From: DATKEH01 sp035546355
GTDB lineage: Bacteria > Acidobacteriota > Thermoanaerobaculia > Multivoradales > JAIOJS01
Length of the DNA stretch: 5,064 bases
Reading direction: 5' to 3'
Assembly (NCBI GenBank): GCA_035546355.1
Contig: DATKEH010000431.1
Coordinates: 1 to 5,064, forward strand
The notes beneath the pieces were generated by a model. The model searched no databases, was not told the origin of the DNA, and saw nothing but the letters and a program-made list of their open reading frames with translations. Below, piece after piece: positions 1-5,064 of this stretch (position 1 is the stretch's first letter; every line of letters begins with the position of its first letter). The translations under genes and the position numbers were made by a program.

Positions 1-488
1 TGGGTGTCGGCCGAGCCGGCGCCGGCGATCGGCTTGACGCACACCGGGTAGCCGACCTCTTCGGCTGCCTCCAGGACCTCACGCGCCGTCCGCGCCCGGC
101 GGTGCCGCGGCGTCCGTACACCGGCCCGGTCGAGCACTTCCTTCATCCGCCCCTTGTCGCGGAACGGCAGCGTCTCGGCGGCGGTCATCCCGGGCAGCCC
201 CATCGCCTCCCGCAACCGGCCGGCGAGCAGCATTCCCGGCTCCCACAGGCATTCGATGCGGTCGAGGGAGCGGGGGCCGCGCCAGCGTCGCAGCTCCTGC
301 AACAGGGCGGCCTCGTCCCACAGGTGCGGTACCTGCAAGTGTCCGCTGAGGGCCCACCGCGCGACTTCCGGAAGCGCCGCGGCGGGCTGGTCTCCCATCC
401 CCCAGACGCGGACCCCGACCTCGGCCAGGCCACGCACGAAGTAGGGCATCTCGGCCGGGTAGCCGGGGGAGAAGAAGAGGACGTCCAT
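1..488 (-). CDS. ATP-grasp domain protein, N-terminal part (runs off left edge)
   Basis: The minus strand from an ATG at 486-488 is open to the window edge, giving 162 complete residues without a stop. The protein begins MDVLFFSPGYPAEMPYF, a hydrophobic first strand like the pre-ATP-grasp (Rossmann-like) domain of carboxylate-amine ligases. FRDK (109-112) then leads into a helix, and VKPIAGAGSADT (151-162) carries the lysine (K152) and glycine-rich loop expected to bind ATP. The catalytic C-terminal half lies outside the window. Residues 94-162 align without gaps to residues 99-167 of the gene just upstream (507-1733), so the two are paralogs. The start is supported by GGAGGT on the minus strand at 497-502, 8 nt before the ATG. 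It lies 18 nt after the upstream gene's stop, so the pair is probably cotranscribed. ATP-grasp enzymes usually join a carboxylate to an amine or thiol with ATP; the substrate here cannot be read from the sequence. Confidence 0.85.
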   Translation of the reverse strand, partial: MDVLFFSPGYPAEMPYFVRGLAEVGVRVWGMGDQPAAALPEVARWALSGHLQVPHLWDEAALLQELRRWRGPRSLDRIECLWEPGMLLAGRLREAMGLPGMTAAETLPFRDKGRMKEVLDRAGVRTPRHRRARTAREVLEAAEEVGYPVCVKPIAGAGSADT

Positions 489-496
489 GGTCGCCT

Positions 497-502
497 ACCT
501 CC
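497..502 (-). promoter_or_regulatory. Strong Shine-Dalgarno of the downstream ATP-grasp gene
   Basis: The minus strand reads GGAGGT here, 8 nt upstream of the ATG at 488 and directly after the TAG stop (507-509) of the upstream gene. It is the only near-consensus ribosome binding site at a visible gene start in this window. It fixes the start of the left-edge gene and suggests that gene is translated independently within a shared mRNA. Confidence 0.75.
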
Positions 503-506
503 GCTC

Positions 507-1733
507 CTACTCCACTTCCACGCGGATCGTGCTCACCAGGTGGTGGAGCGCCCGCCTCACCACCGCGGTGTCGGGGTGCCGCAGGACCACGTACCCCTCG
601 CCCTCGTAGCTGGCCGACCGCGGCTGGCCCGGGCGAGGCAGCTGGACGTCGACCACCAGGCCGGCCACTCCCCGCTGCGCCTCCTCGAGGCCGTGCACCG
701 CCTTGACCCGACCCTGCCCCTGGCCGCGCAGGAAGGCCGCGCCCGCCGCGTACCGCCGCTGCGGCAGGTCGAGCTCTCCGTGCACCATCAGCCGCGCCCA
801 GGCGCGATAGATGTCGAGCTCGTGCGCCAGGGCCATCAGCGTGGTGATCTGCGCCCCCGGGGGGCGCGCCGCGACCTCGGAGATGGCAATCGAGCCGTCG
901 CGGCGGCGGAACCACTCCAGGTGGGACATGCCGGTCCCCATCCCCAGCACCTCCAGGGTGCGGAACGCCGCGGTGCGGATGTCGTCGTAGAGCGGCGCAT
1001 CGACCTCCCGCGGCAGCAGGACGCACCACTGGATCCAGGGGTTGCGCAGGACCTCGAGAGGCGTCGGCAGGTAGTGGGTCAGCGAGTGCCACACCGCGCG
1101 GCCGTCGATCGACAGGGTGTCGAAGGAGTGCTCGTCTCCCAGCACGAACTCCTCGAACAGCCACGGCTGCCCGGGGCTGGGCCGGTGCGCGGCCAGCGCC
1201 GCTTCGAGCTGCTCCGGGTCGTCGACCCGGAAGGTGGCCTGGGCGCCGGCGCCGGCCGGCGGCTTGACCACCAGCGGGAACCCCGTGGCGGCGGCAAAGG
1301 CGCGGGCCCCCTCGGCGCTCTCGGCCAGGCAGTGGCGCGCGCACGGCAGGCCCGCTCGGCGCAGCAGGGTCTTCATCCACGCCTTGTCGCGGAAGTTGCG
1401 CGCCGTCTCGCGGCCCATGCCGGGGATACCCAGCTCCTCGCGCACCACGGCCAGCGGCTCCTGGAGCTGCTCGAGCACGCCCAGCAGGCGGTCGGGAGGG
1501 GCTCCCGCCATCTGCCGCGACAGGCCGCGCGAGGCCTCGAGCAGCTGCCGCGGATCGAGCGGGTCCCGCACCCGCCAGTGCCCGGCCAGCCGCCGGCGCA
1601 CGTCGTCGGGCAGCCGCTCCAGCGGCTCGCCGCCGATGACGCCGAGGCGCACCGCGGGCAGCGCCGCTACCCCGCGCAGGAAGCGCAGTGAGATCGGCAG
1701 CGAGTAGGGGACGACGAACTGGACGTCGGGCAT
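507..1733 (-). CDS. ATP-grasp ligase-fold protein of unknown substrate
   Basis: A complete 408-residue protein. Residues 1-110 form a pre-ATP-grasp-like N-terminal domain. FRDK (114-117) and VVKPPAGAGAQ (155-165) give the two ATP-site lysines, K117 and K157. WLFEEFVLGDEHSFD (191-205) gives the glutamates that usually contact the adenine and ribose. HLEWF (E273) and SEVAARPPG (285-293; E286, R290) provide the metal-binding acidic residues and conserved arginine. A C-terminal segment (about 330-408) resembles the small domain that closes L-amino-acid-ligase-like ATP-grasp enzymes. The known family chemistry is ATP-driven ligation through an acyl-phosphate. The substrate is unknown, and the N-x-R asparagine of many relatives is an alanine here (A288). 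ATG at 1731-1733 is the natural start, although only a weak ribosome binding site precedes it. The protein is paralogous to the gene that follows it on the same strand, and is transcribed divergently from the glycogen genes. A dipeptide or amino-acid ligase is possible but not shown. Confidence 0.9.
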   Translation of the reverse strand: MPDVQFVVPYSLPISLRFLRGVAALPAVRLGVIGGEPLERLPDDVRRRLAGHWRVRDPLDPRQLLEASRGLSRQMAGAPPDRLLGVLEQLQEPLAVVREELGIPGMGRETARNFRDKAWMKTLLRRAGLPCARHCLAESAEGARAFAAATGFPLVVKPPAGAGAQATFRVDDPEQLEAALAAHRPSPGQPWLFEEFVLGDEHSFDTLSIDGRAVWHSLTHYLPTPLEVLRNPWIQWCVLLPREVDAPLYDDIRTAAFRTLEVLGMGTGMSHLEWFRRRDGSIAISEVAARPPGAQITTLMALAHELDIYRAWARLMVHGELDLPQRRYAAGAAFLRGQGQGRVKAVHGLEEAQRGVAGLVVDVQLPRPGQPRSASYEGEGYVVLRHPDTAVVRRALHHLVSTIRVEVE

Positions 1734-1744
1734 GGGAGGCGCCG

Positions 1745-1774
1745 ATCTTACGGCGATGCTCCCGCCGCCGTCAC
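1745..1774 (-). promoter_or_regulatory. Candidate sigma70-type promoter for the ATP-grasp operon
   Basis: On the minus strand, GTGACG (1769-1774) and TAAGAT (1745-1750) are separated by 18 nt. Each matches 4 of 6 bases of the TTGACA and TATAAT consensus. A start about 6-7 nt downstream of the -10 would fall near 1738, leaving only about 4-5 nt of leader before the ATG at 1733. That would fit the absence of a good Shine-Dalgarno. The assignment is by eye. Confidence 0.35.
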
Positions 1775-1778
1775 ATTC

Positions 1779-1786
1779 GATAAGCT
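1779..1786 (+). promoter_or_regulatory. Candidate -10 element for the glgCA operon
   Basis: GATAAGCT contains TAAGCT (TAnnnT type) in an otherwise GC-rich stretch. It lies 8 nt before the ATG of the leader mini-ORF at 1795. Transcription could therefore begin at or next to that ATG, giving a leaderless mini-ORF. No -35 box is recognisable at the expected distance, so this is a weak call. Confidence 0.3.
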
Positions 1787-1794
1787 ACCCTCGC

Positions 1795-1830
1795 ATGGGG
1801 CGCGCCGCCGTCAGCCGGGACCGGCCGTGA
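1795..1830 (+). promoter_or_regulatory. Candidate 11-codon leader mini-ORF overlapping the glgC start
   Basis: ATG at 1795 reads MGRAAVSRDRP and stops at TGA 1828-1830. The stop shares bases with the glgC GTG (1827-1829) in a GTGA overlap, the arrangement typical of translational coupling. No Shine-Dalgarno precedes the ATG, but a -10-like element sits 8 nt upstream, so leaderless initiation is possible. The peptide has no recognised family. It could be a chance ORF; its placement at the glgC start and a similar element before glgA make it worth recording. Confidence 0.35.
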
Positions 1831-3089
1831 GGGACGCCGTCACCGCCGTCCTCGGTGGCGGCGCCGGCACCCGCCTGTGGCCCCTCACCCGCCACCGCGC
1901 CAAGCCGGCGGTGCCGGTGGGCGGCCGCTTCCGGCTGATCGACATCCCGATCAGCAACAGCCTGCACGCCGGTATCGACCGCATCTACGTGCTGACGCAG
2001 TTCAACAGCGCCAGCCTGCACCGGCACATCGCGCAGACCTACCGCTTCGACGTGTTTTCGGGCGGCTTCGTCAACATCCTCGCCGCCGAGCAGACGGTGA
2101 CGCACCGGGACTGGTATCAGGGCACGGCCGACGCGGTGCGTCGCAACCTCGAGCGCCTCCTGGACTTCCGCCCCTCCGACATCCTCATCCTGTCGGGCGA
2201 CCAGCTCTACCTGATGAACCTGCAGGCGTTTTTCGAGAAGCACCGCCGCGAGCGCGCCGACCTGACGGTGGCGGTCAAGCCGGTGCCGCGGGAGCAGGCG
2301 GGGGCGTTCGGCATCATGCGGGTGGACGGCGAGGGGCGGATCCTCGAGTTCGTGGAGAAACCCAACGACCCGCACGTGCACGACAAGCTGGCGCTCGAGG
2401 CGGGGCAGCTGGCGGCCCTCGGCTTCGAGGCGCCGGCGGGGTCGCTGCTGGCCAGCATGGGGATATACGCCTTTCGCAGCCAGGTCCTGGCCGAGCTCCT
2501 CAACGGCTGCGACGACGCCGACTTCGGCCACCAGATCATCCCCGCGGCCATCTCCAGCCACGCGGTCTACGCCTACGGTCACACCGGCTACTGGCAGGAC
2601 ATCGGCACCATCCCGAGCTTCCACGAAGCCAATCTCGAGCTCACCCGGCCGCTGCCGCCTCTCGACCTCTACAGCCCCGACCGCCCGATCTACACCCACC
2701 CGCGGTTTCTGCCCGGCACCAAGATCGAGCGCTGCGAGGTCGAGCAGGCCATCCTCTGCGAGGGCAGCGTCATCGCCGGCAGCTCCATCCGCCGTTCGAT
2801 CGTCGGCATCCGCGCCCAGGTCCACGAAGGCTCGGTGATCGAGGACAGCGTGGTCATGGGGGCCAGCCACTTCGAGGTGGCCGGCCGCCGCCCGGGACTG
2901 CCGCTCGGCGTCGGCCGCAACTGCGTGGTGCGCAAGGCGATCATCGACCTCGACGCCCGCATCGGCGACGGTGCGCAGCTGGTCAACGCCGGCGGCCGCG
3001 AGTACGCCGAGGAGGACAACTACTCCATCCGCGACGGCATCATCGTCATCCCGCGGGATGCGGAGATCCCGCCGGGGACGGTGATCTGA
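1827..3089 (+). CDS. glgC: Glucose-1-phosphate adenylyltransferase (ADP-glucose pyrophosphorylase)
   Basis: This cytosolic enzyme converts glucose-1-phosphate and ATP to ADP-glucose and pyrophosphate, the committed and usually allosteric step of bacterial glycogen synthesis. The 420-residue length is normal for the family. The N-terminal nucleotidyltransferase domain shows GGGAGTRLWPLT (10-21), RAKPAVPVGG (24-33), RLIDIPISN (36-44), LTQFNSASLHRHI (56-68), QGTADAVR (98-105), SGDQLY (123-128, with the metal-binding D125), FVEKP (175-179, with the sugar-phosphate lysine K178), ASMGIYAF (209-216) and GYWQDIGTI (254-262). A left-handed beta-helix follows from about 295 to the terminal PPGTVI. The motifs are closer to cyanobacterial and plastid enzymes than to E. 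coli GlgC. GTG 1827 is the only start preserving the intact N-terminus; no usable start occurs upstream in frame. No good Shine-Dalgarno is present, and a mini-ORF stop overlaps the start. glgA follows 40 nt after the stop. Confidence 0.96.
   Translation: MRDAVTAVLGGGAGTRLWPLTRHRAKPAVPVGGRFRLIDIPISNSLHAGIDRIYVLTQFNSASLHRHIAQTYRFDVFSGGFVNILAAEQTVTHRDWYQGTADAVRRNLERLLDFRPSDILILSGDQLYLMNLQAFFEKHRRERADLTVAVKPVPREQAGAFGIMRVDGEGRILEFVEKPNDPHVHDKLALEAGQLAALGFEAPAGSLLASMGIYAFRSQVLAELLNGCDDADFGHQIIPAAISSHAVYAYGHTGYWQDIGTIPSFHEANLELTRPLPPLDLYSPDRPIYTHPRFLPGTKIERCEVEQAILCEGSVIAGSSIRRSIVGIRAQVHEGSVIEDSVVMGASHFEVAGRRPGLPLGVGRNCVVRKAIIDLDARIGDGAQLVNAGGREYAEEDNYSIRDGIIVIPRDAEIPPGTVI
1835..1863 (+). other. 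Strong hairpin in the first codons of glgC
   Basis: Bases 1835-1845 pair with 1853-1863 to form an 11-bp stem (ten Watson-Crick pairs and one G-U at 1840/1858) around a 7-nt loop, CCGTCCT. It begins 8 nt after the GTG start and lies within the usual footprint of an initiating ribosome. The region also encodes the conserved glycine-rich nucleotide loop, so codon constraint in GC-rich DNA could have produced it by chance. I infer a possible restraint on free initiation. Confidence 0.5.
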
Positions 3090-3130
3090 TGCCGGGACGG
3101 CCCTCGCCCCCTCTCCCCCTGCGTTCGTGA
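3089..3130 (+). promoter_or_regulatory. Candidate 13-codon mini-ORF bridging glgC and glgA
   Basis: ATG 3089-3091 overlaps the glgC stop TGA (3087-3089) as TGATG. The frame reads MPGRPSPPLPLRS and stops at TGA 3128-3130, which in turn overlaps the glgA ATG (3130-3132) as TGATG. The gap between the two enzymes is thus filled by one short ORF with stop-start overlaps at both ends. GGGGA (3074-3078), 10 nt before its ATG, could act as a ribosome binding site. The stretch contains a Pro-Pro pair that might slow ribosomes. No peptide family is recognised, so it is best read as a coupling device or a coincidence. Confidence 0.35.
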
Positions 3131-4605
3131 TGGCTCCCCTGCGGCGGCTGCGGGTAGCGACGGCGACGTCGGAGCTGGCGCCGCTGGCCAAGAGCGGCGG
3201 GCTGGCCGACGTGGCGGGGGCGCTCGCCGCCCACCTCCACCGCCAGGGGCATCAGGTCCGCGCCTTCCTGCCCCTGTACGCGAGCCTGCAGACCGCCGGT
3301 CGGGAGTTGCGCGCGGTGGACTCCCTCCAGGACGTGCCACTCGCCATGGGCCGCTGGCCGCTGCGGTTCTCGGTCTACGCGACGACCTTGCCGCGAAGCG
3401 ATCTCGAGGTATACCTCCTCCACTGCCCGCAGCTCTACGGTCGCGAGGGCCTCTACACGGGAGAGTGGGACGAGCACCTGCGCTTCGCCTTCCTCGGCCG
3501 AGCCGCCATCGAATGCTGCCAGCGCCTGCGGTTCTCGCCCGACGTCTTCCACTGCCACGACTGGCACACCGCGCTGGTCCCCCTGTATCTGAAGAGCCTC
3601 TACGGGTGGGACCGCCTGTTCCAGAGCACCCGCACGGTGCTCACCCTGCACAACCTCGGATACCAGGGGGAGTTCTCCGACCAGGTGCTGGACGACCTCG
3701 GCCTCGGCGGCGAGCGCCACCTCCTCTTCCAGGACGACCTCCGGGCGGGGCGCGTGAGCTTTCTCAAGACCGGGCTCCTCTACGCCGACGGGCTGACGAC
3801 GGTGAGCCGCACCTACGCCCGCGAGATCCAGACTCCGGAGCAGGGAATGGGACTCGATCCCCTGCTGCGGCAGCGGCGCGACTCCCTGGTGGGGATCGTC
3901 AACGGCGTCGACTACGCAGAGTGGTCCCCGGAGAACGACCGCTACATCCCGTTCCACTACTCGGCCAGCGATCTCGCCGGCAAGTCGGGCGACAAGATGG
4001 CCCTGCACCACGCTCTCGGGCTGGACGGCGAGCTCGATGCGCCGCTCATCGGCATCGTCTCGCGGCTGGTCTGGCAGAAGGGCTTCGACCTGTGCCTCGA
4101 TACCCTGCCCGAGCTGGTCGAGCATCACGGCGCGCGGCTGGCGGTACTGGGCAGCGGGGAGCGGCGGTACGAAGAGCTGTTCGGCTGGCTGGCCCGCGCC
4201 TTCCCGGGGCGCGCCGCGTACCGCCGCGGCTACGACGATGCCCTGGCCCATCTGATCGAGGCGGGGGCCGATCTCTTCCTGATGCCCTCGCGCTACGAGC
4301 CGTGCGGCCTGAACCAGATGTACAGCCTGCGCTACGGCACCGTCCCGGTGGTCCGCGCCACCGGCGGTCTCGCCGACACCGTGGAGCCGTTCGACCCGGC
4401 CTCGGACCGCGGCACCGGCTTCCTGTTCGAGCACTTCACGCCCGCGGGCCTGCGGTGGGCCGCCCGCCTCGCCCTGCGCACCTTCCGCCAGGACCCGGCT
4501 GCCTGGCGCCGCCTGATGTTGCGCGGCATGGCCCGGGACTTCTCCTGGGAGCGCCAGGGGAGGATCTACGAAGAGGTGTACTGGAAGGTGACGGGGAACC
4601 TCTGA
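3130..4605 (+). CDS. glgA: Glycogen synthase (ADP-glucose type, GT5 family)
   Basis: This enzyme transfers glucose from ADP-glucose to the non-reducing end of an alpha-1,4-glucan, using the product of glgC just upstream. The 491 residues (from ATG 3130) match the usual length of about 470-500. The N-terminal Rossmann domain carries KSGGLADV (21-28, with the ADP-glucose-binding lysine K21), HCHDWHTALVPLYLK (141-155), TLHNLGYQGEF (172-182), VSRTYAREI (225-233) and IVNGVDYAEW (256-265). The C-terminal domain carries SRLVWQKGFDL (311-321, with R312 and K317), PSRYEPCGLNQMYSLRYG (386-403, with the acid E390 and C392) and ATGGLADTVEPFD (410-422). All the key GT5 signatures look intact. GTG 3127 directly precedes the ATG and could also serve as start; I prefer the ATG. 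No Shine-Dalgarno is visible because the upstream 26 nt are C-rich with no A, so translation is probably coupled to upstream reading. Confidence 0.96.
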   Translation: MAPLRRLRVATATSELAPLAKSGGLADVAGALAAHLHRQGHQVRAFLPLYASLQTAGRELRAVDSLQDVPLAMGRWPLRFSVYATTLPRSDLEVYLLHCPQLYGREGLYTGEWDEHLRFAFLGRAAIECCQRLRFSPDVFHCHDWHTALVPLYLKSLYGWDRLFQSTRTVLTLHNLGYQGEFSDQVLDDLGLGGERHLLFQDDLRAGRVSFLKTGLLYADGLTTVSRTYAREIQTPEQGMGLDPLLRQRRDSLVGIVNGVDYAEWSPENDRYIPFHYSASDLAGKSGDKMALHHALGLDGELDAPLIGIVSRLVWQKGFDLCLDTLPELVEHHGARLAVLGSGERRYEELFGWLARAFPGRAAYRRGYDDALAHLIEAGADLFLMPSRYEPCGLNQMYSLRYGTVPVVRATGGLADTVEPFDPASDRGTGFLFEHFTPAGLRWAARLALRTFRQDPAAWRRLMLRGMARDFSWERQGRIYEEVYWKVTGNL

Positions 4606-4631
4606 AGGGACCCGTCCCGGCGCCGCGGCGC
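4606..4631. terminator. Candidate convergent terminator region with two GC-rich hairpins
   Basis: Between the glgA stop and the stop of the opposing AMIN gene lie two small stem-loops. GGGA (4607-4610) pairs with TCCC (4615-4618) around a 4-nt loop. A perfect 14-bp palindrome, GGCGCCGCGGCGCC, spans 4619-4632 and can fold as a 5-bp stem with a CGCG loop. Neither is followed by a T-run on either strand, so a classical intrinsic terminator is not shown. The position suggests a bidirectional pause or Rho-assisted end. Confidence 0.35.
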
Positions 4632-5064
4632 CTACTCCCCGGCGCGGGCCAGCGACACCCGTAGCGAGGTGCCGTCGGTCTCCATGGCCGCCACCTCCAC
4701 CCCCGCGTCCGCCAGGTCCAGCACCACCCGCTGCTCGCTCCGCTCGGCGCCGGCGTGGAAACCGACGCGGATCTGGCGCAGCAGCGGCGAGTCGACTGCC
4801 AGCACTCGCCGGTCGAACCGCCGGGTGGCGCCGAACAGCTGGATGACCTGCCGCGGCGGCTCCTCCTCGAGCCGGTAGTGGCGATACCTGTCCGGGGCCA
4901 GATAGCCGTCGGTGCTGATGATCACCAGCAAACCCTCGCCCTGCGGCTCCCAGGTGATCTCGGCCACCGAGTGGAACCCGTCGAGCGCCTGCTCCCCGGC
5001 GGCCGCAGCGGCCGCGGCTGGGGCCGTCGCGGCGACGGCGAGCACCGCCGGCTCGCCGGGCGCT
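4632..5064 (-). CDS. AMIN-domain protein, C-terminal part (open at right edge)
   Basis: The minus strand is open from the right edge to TAG at 4632-4634, giving 143 residues. A GTG at 5043-5045 would give a 137-residue protein, but the frame continues upstream and the true start is probably outside the window. Numbered from that GTG, an Ala/Pro-rich stretch (about 1-18) could be the end of a signal peptide or a linker. It is followed by an AMIN-like beta-rich domain (about 25-135). Its signatures are EEPPRQVIQLFGA (61-73), the counterpart of the PpRlViDl core, then LRQIRVGFH (89-97) and RVVLDLADAGVEV (106-118). AMIN domains are known from periplasmic amidases and PilQ-type secretins, where they bind peptidoglycan or position the protein in the envelope. 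The gene ends at the AMIN domain, so no amidase or secretin domain follows. It converges on glgA and probably belongs to a separate unit. Confidence 0.75.
   Translation of the reverse strand, partial: APGEPAVLAVAATAPAAAAAAAGEQALDGFHSVAEITWEPQGEGLLVIISTDGYLAPDRYRHYRLEEEPPRQVIQLFGATRRFDRRVLAVDSPLLRQIRVGFHAGAERSEQRVVLDLADAGVEVAAMETDGTSLRVSLARAGE

Larger units (their letters stand above)
1734..1826. promoter_or_regulatory. Divergent intergenic region between the ATP-grasp operon and glgC
   Basis: This 93-bp gap must hold the control sites for both divergent transcription units unless they are read from farther away. It contains the window's most AT-rich noncoding patch (about 1771-1787). Candidate minus-strand and plus-strand -10 elements, the leader mini-ORF and a small inverted repeat (GCCG 1814-1817 with CGGC 1822-1825) just before the glgC GTG all lie here. 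I see no clear operator palindrome of known type. Confidence 0.6.

Noticed and set aside
1241..1262. A repeated GGCGCCGGC-type motif shared with positions 13-28.
   Set aside because: Both copies encode the conserved Ala-Gly-Ala-Gly ATP loop of the two paralogs, so homology and codon bias explain the similarity.
79..1380. A minus-strand frame of 433 codons across both ATP-grasp genes.
   Set aside because: It is out of frame with both genes and consists of Arg/Gly/Ala/Pro-rich shadow sequence.
102..1691. A long plus-strand open frame opposite the ATP-grasp genes.
   Set aside because: It is antisense to two well-supported genes, low in recognisable motifs and rich in Arg, Gly, Gln and His, as expected when GC-rich coding DNA is read in the wrong frame.
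3127..3129. GTG as the glgA start.
   Set aside because: It lies directly before an ATG and adds only one residue. ATG 3130 is preferred, though GTG cannot be excluded and would mirror the GTGA arrangement at glgC.
1877..3130. A second long plus-strand frame inside glgC that ends at the glgA start.
   Set aside because: The body is an Arg/Pro/Gly-rich shadow of glgC. Only its last 13 codons, from ATG 3089, are kept as a candidate mini-ORF because of the stop-start overlaps.
1785..4434. Long minus-strand open frames opposite glgC and glgA (1785-3191 and 3046-4434).
   Set aside because: glgC and glgA are unambiguous. The antisense frames show only composition-driven Val/Ala/Arg/Asp-rich sequence and no domain signature.

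Overview
The window is GC-rich (roughly 70% by eye) and almost entirely coding, with compact intergenic gaps, as in a high-GC bacterial chromosome. The ADP-glucose pyrophosphorylase resembles the cyanobacterial/plastid type of GlgC more than the enterobacterial one. Together with the GC content and the paired ATP-grasp genes, this makes a soil or sediment phylum such as Acidobacteriota, Gemmatimonadota or Myxococcota plausible. The sequence alone cannot fix the taxon. No mobile element, CRISPR array, tRNA or rRNA is visible.

Layout. Positions 1-1733 (minus strand) hold two tandem ATP-grasp ligase-fold genes. The upstream one (507-1733) is complete. The downstream one starts at 488, 18 nt after the first gene's stop and behind a strong Shine-Dalgarno, and runs off the left edge. 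They look like diverged paralogs in one operon, and their substrates are not recognisable. A 93-bp divergent intergenic region (1734-1826) carries candidate promoters in both directions. Positions 1827-4605 (plus strand) hold glgC then glgA, the two committed enzymes of the classical ADP-glucose route to glycogen. After glgA, a 26-bp convergent gap (4606-4631) with two small GC-rich hairpins separates it from a minus-strand gene (4632 to the right edge) that encodes an AMIN-type cell-envelope domain.

How the parts may work together. GlgC makes ADP-glucose from glucose-1-phosphate and ATP; GlgA polymerises it onto an alpha-1,4-glucan. They are adjacent and co-oriented, so a glycogen-synthesis operon is a secure reading. 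No functional link from the ATP-grasp pair or the AMIN protein to glycogen is demonstrable; they may simply be neighbours.

The most unusual structure is at the two glg start sites. Neither glgC nor glgA has a convincing Shine-Dalgarno. Each is preceded by a very short ORF (11 and 13 codons) whose TGA stop overlaps the gene's start. The second mini-ORF also starts on the glgC stop (TGATG), so it bridges glgC to glgA. In addition, an 11-bp-stem hairpin lies in the first codons of glgC. This suggests, but does not prove, termination-reinitiation control of glycogen synthesis.
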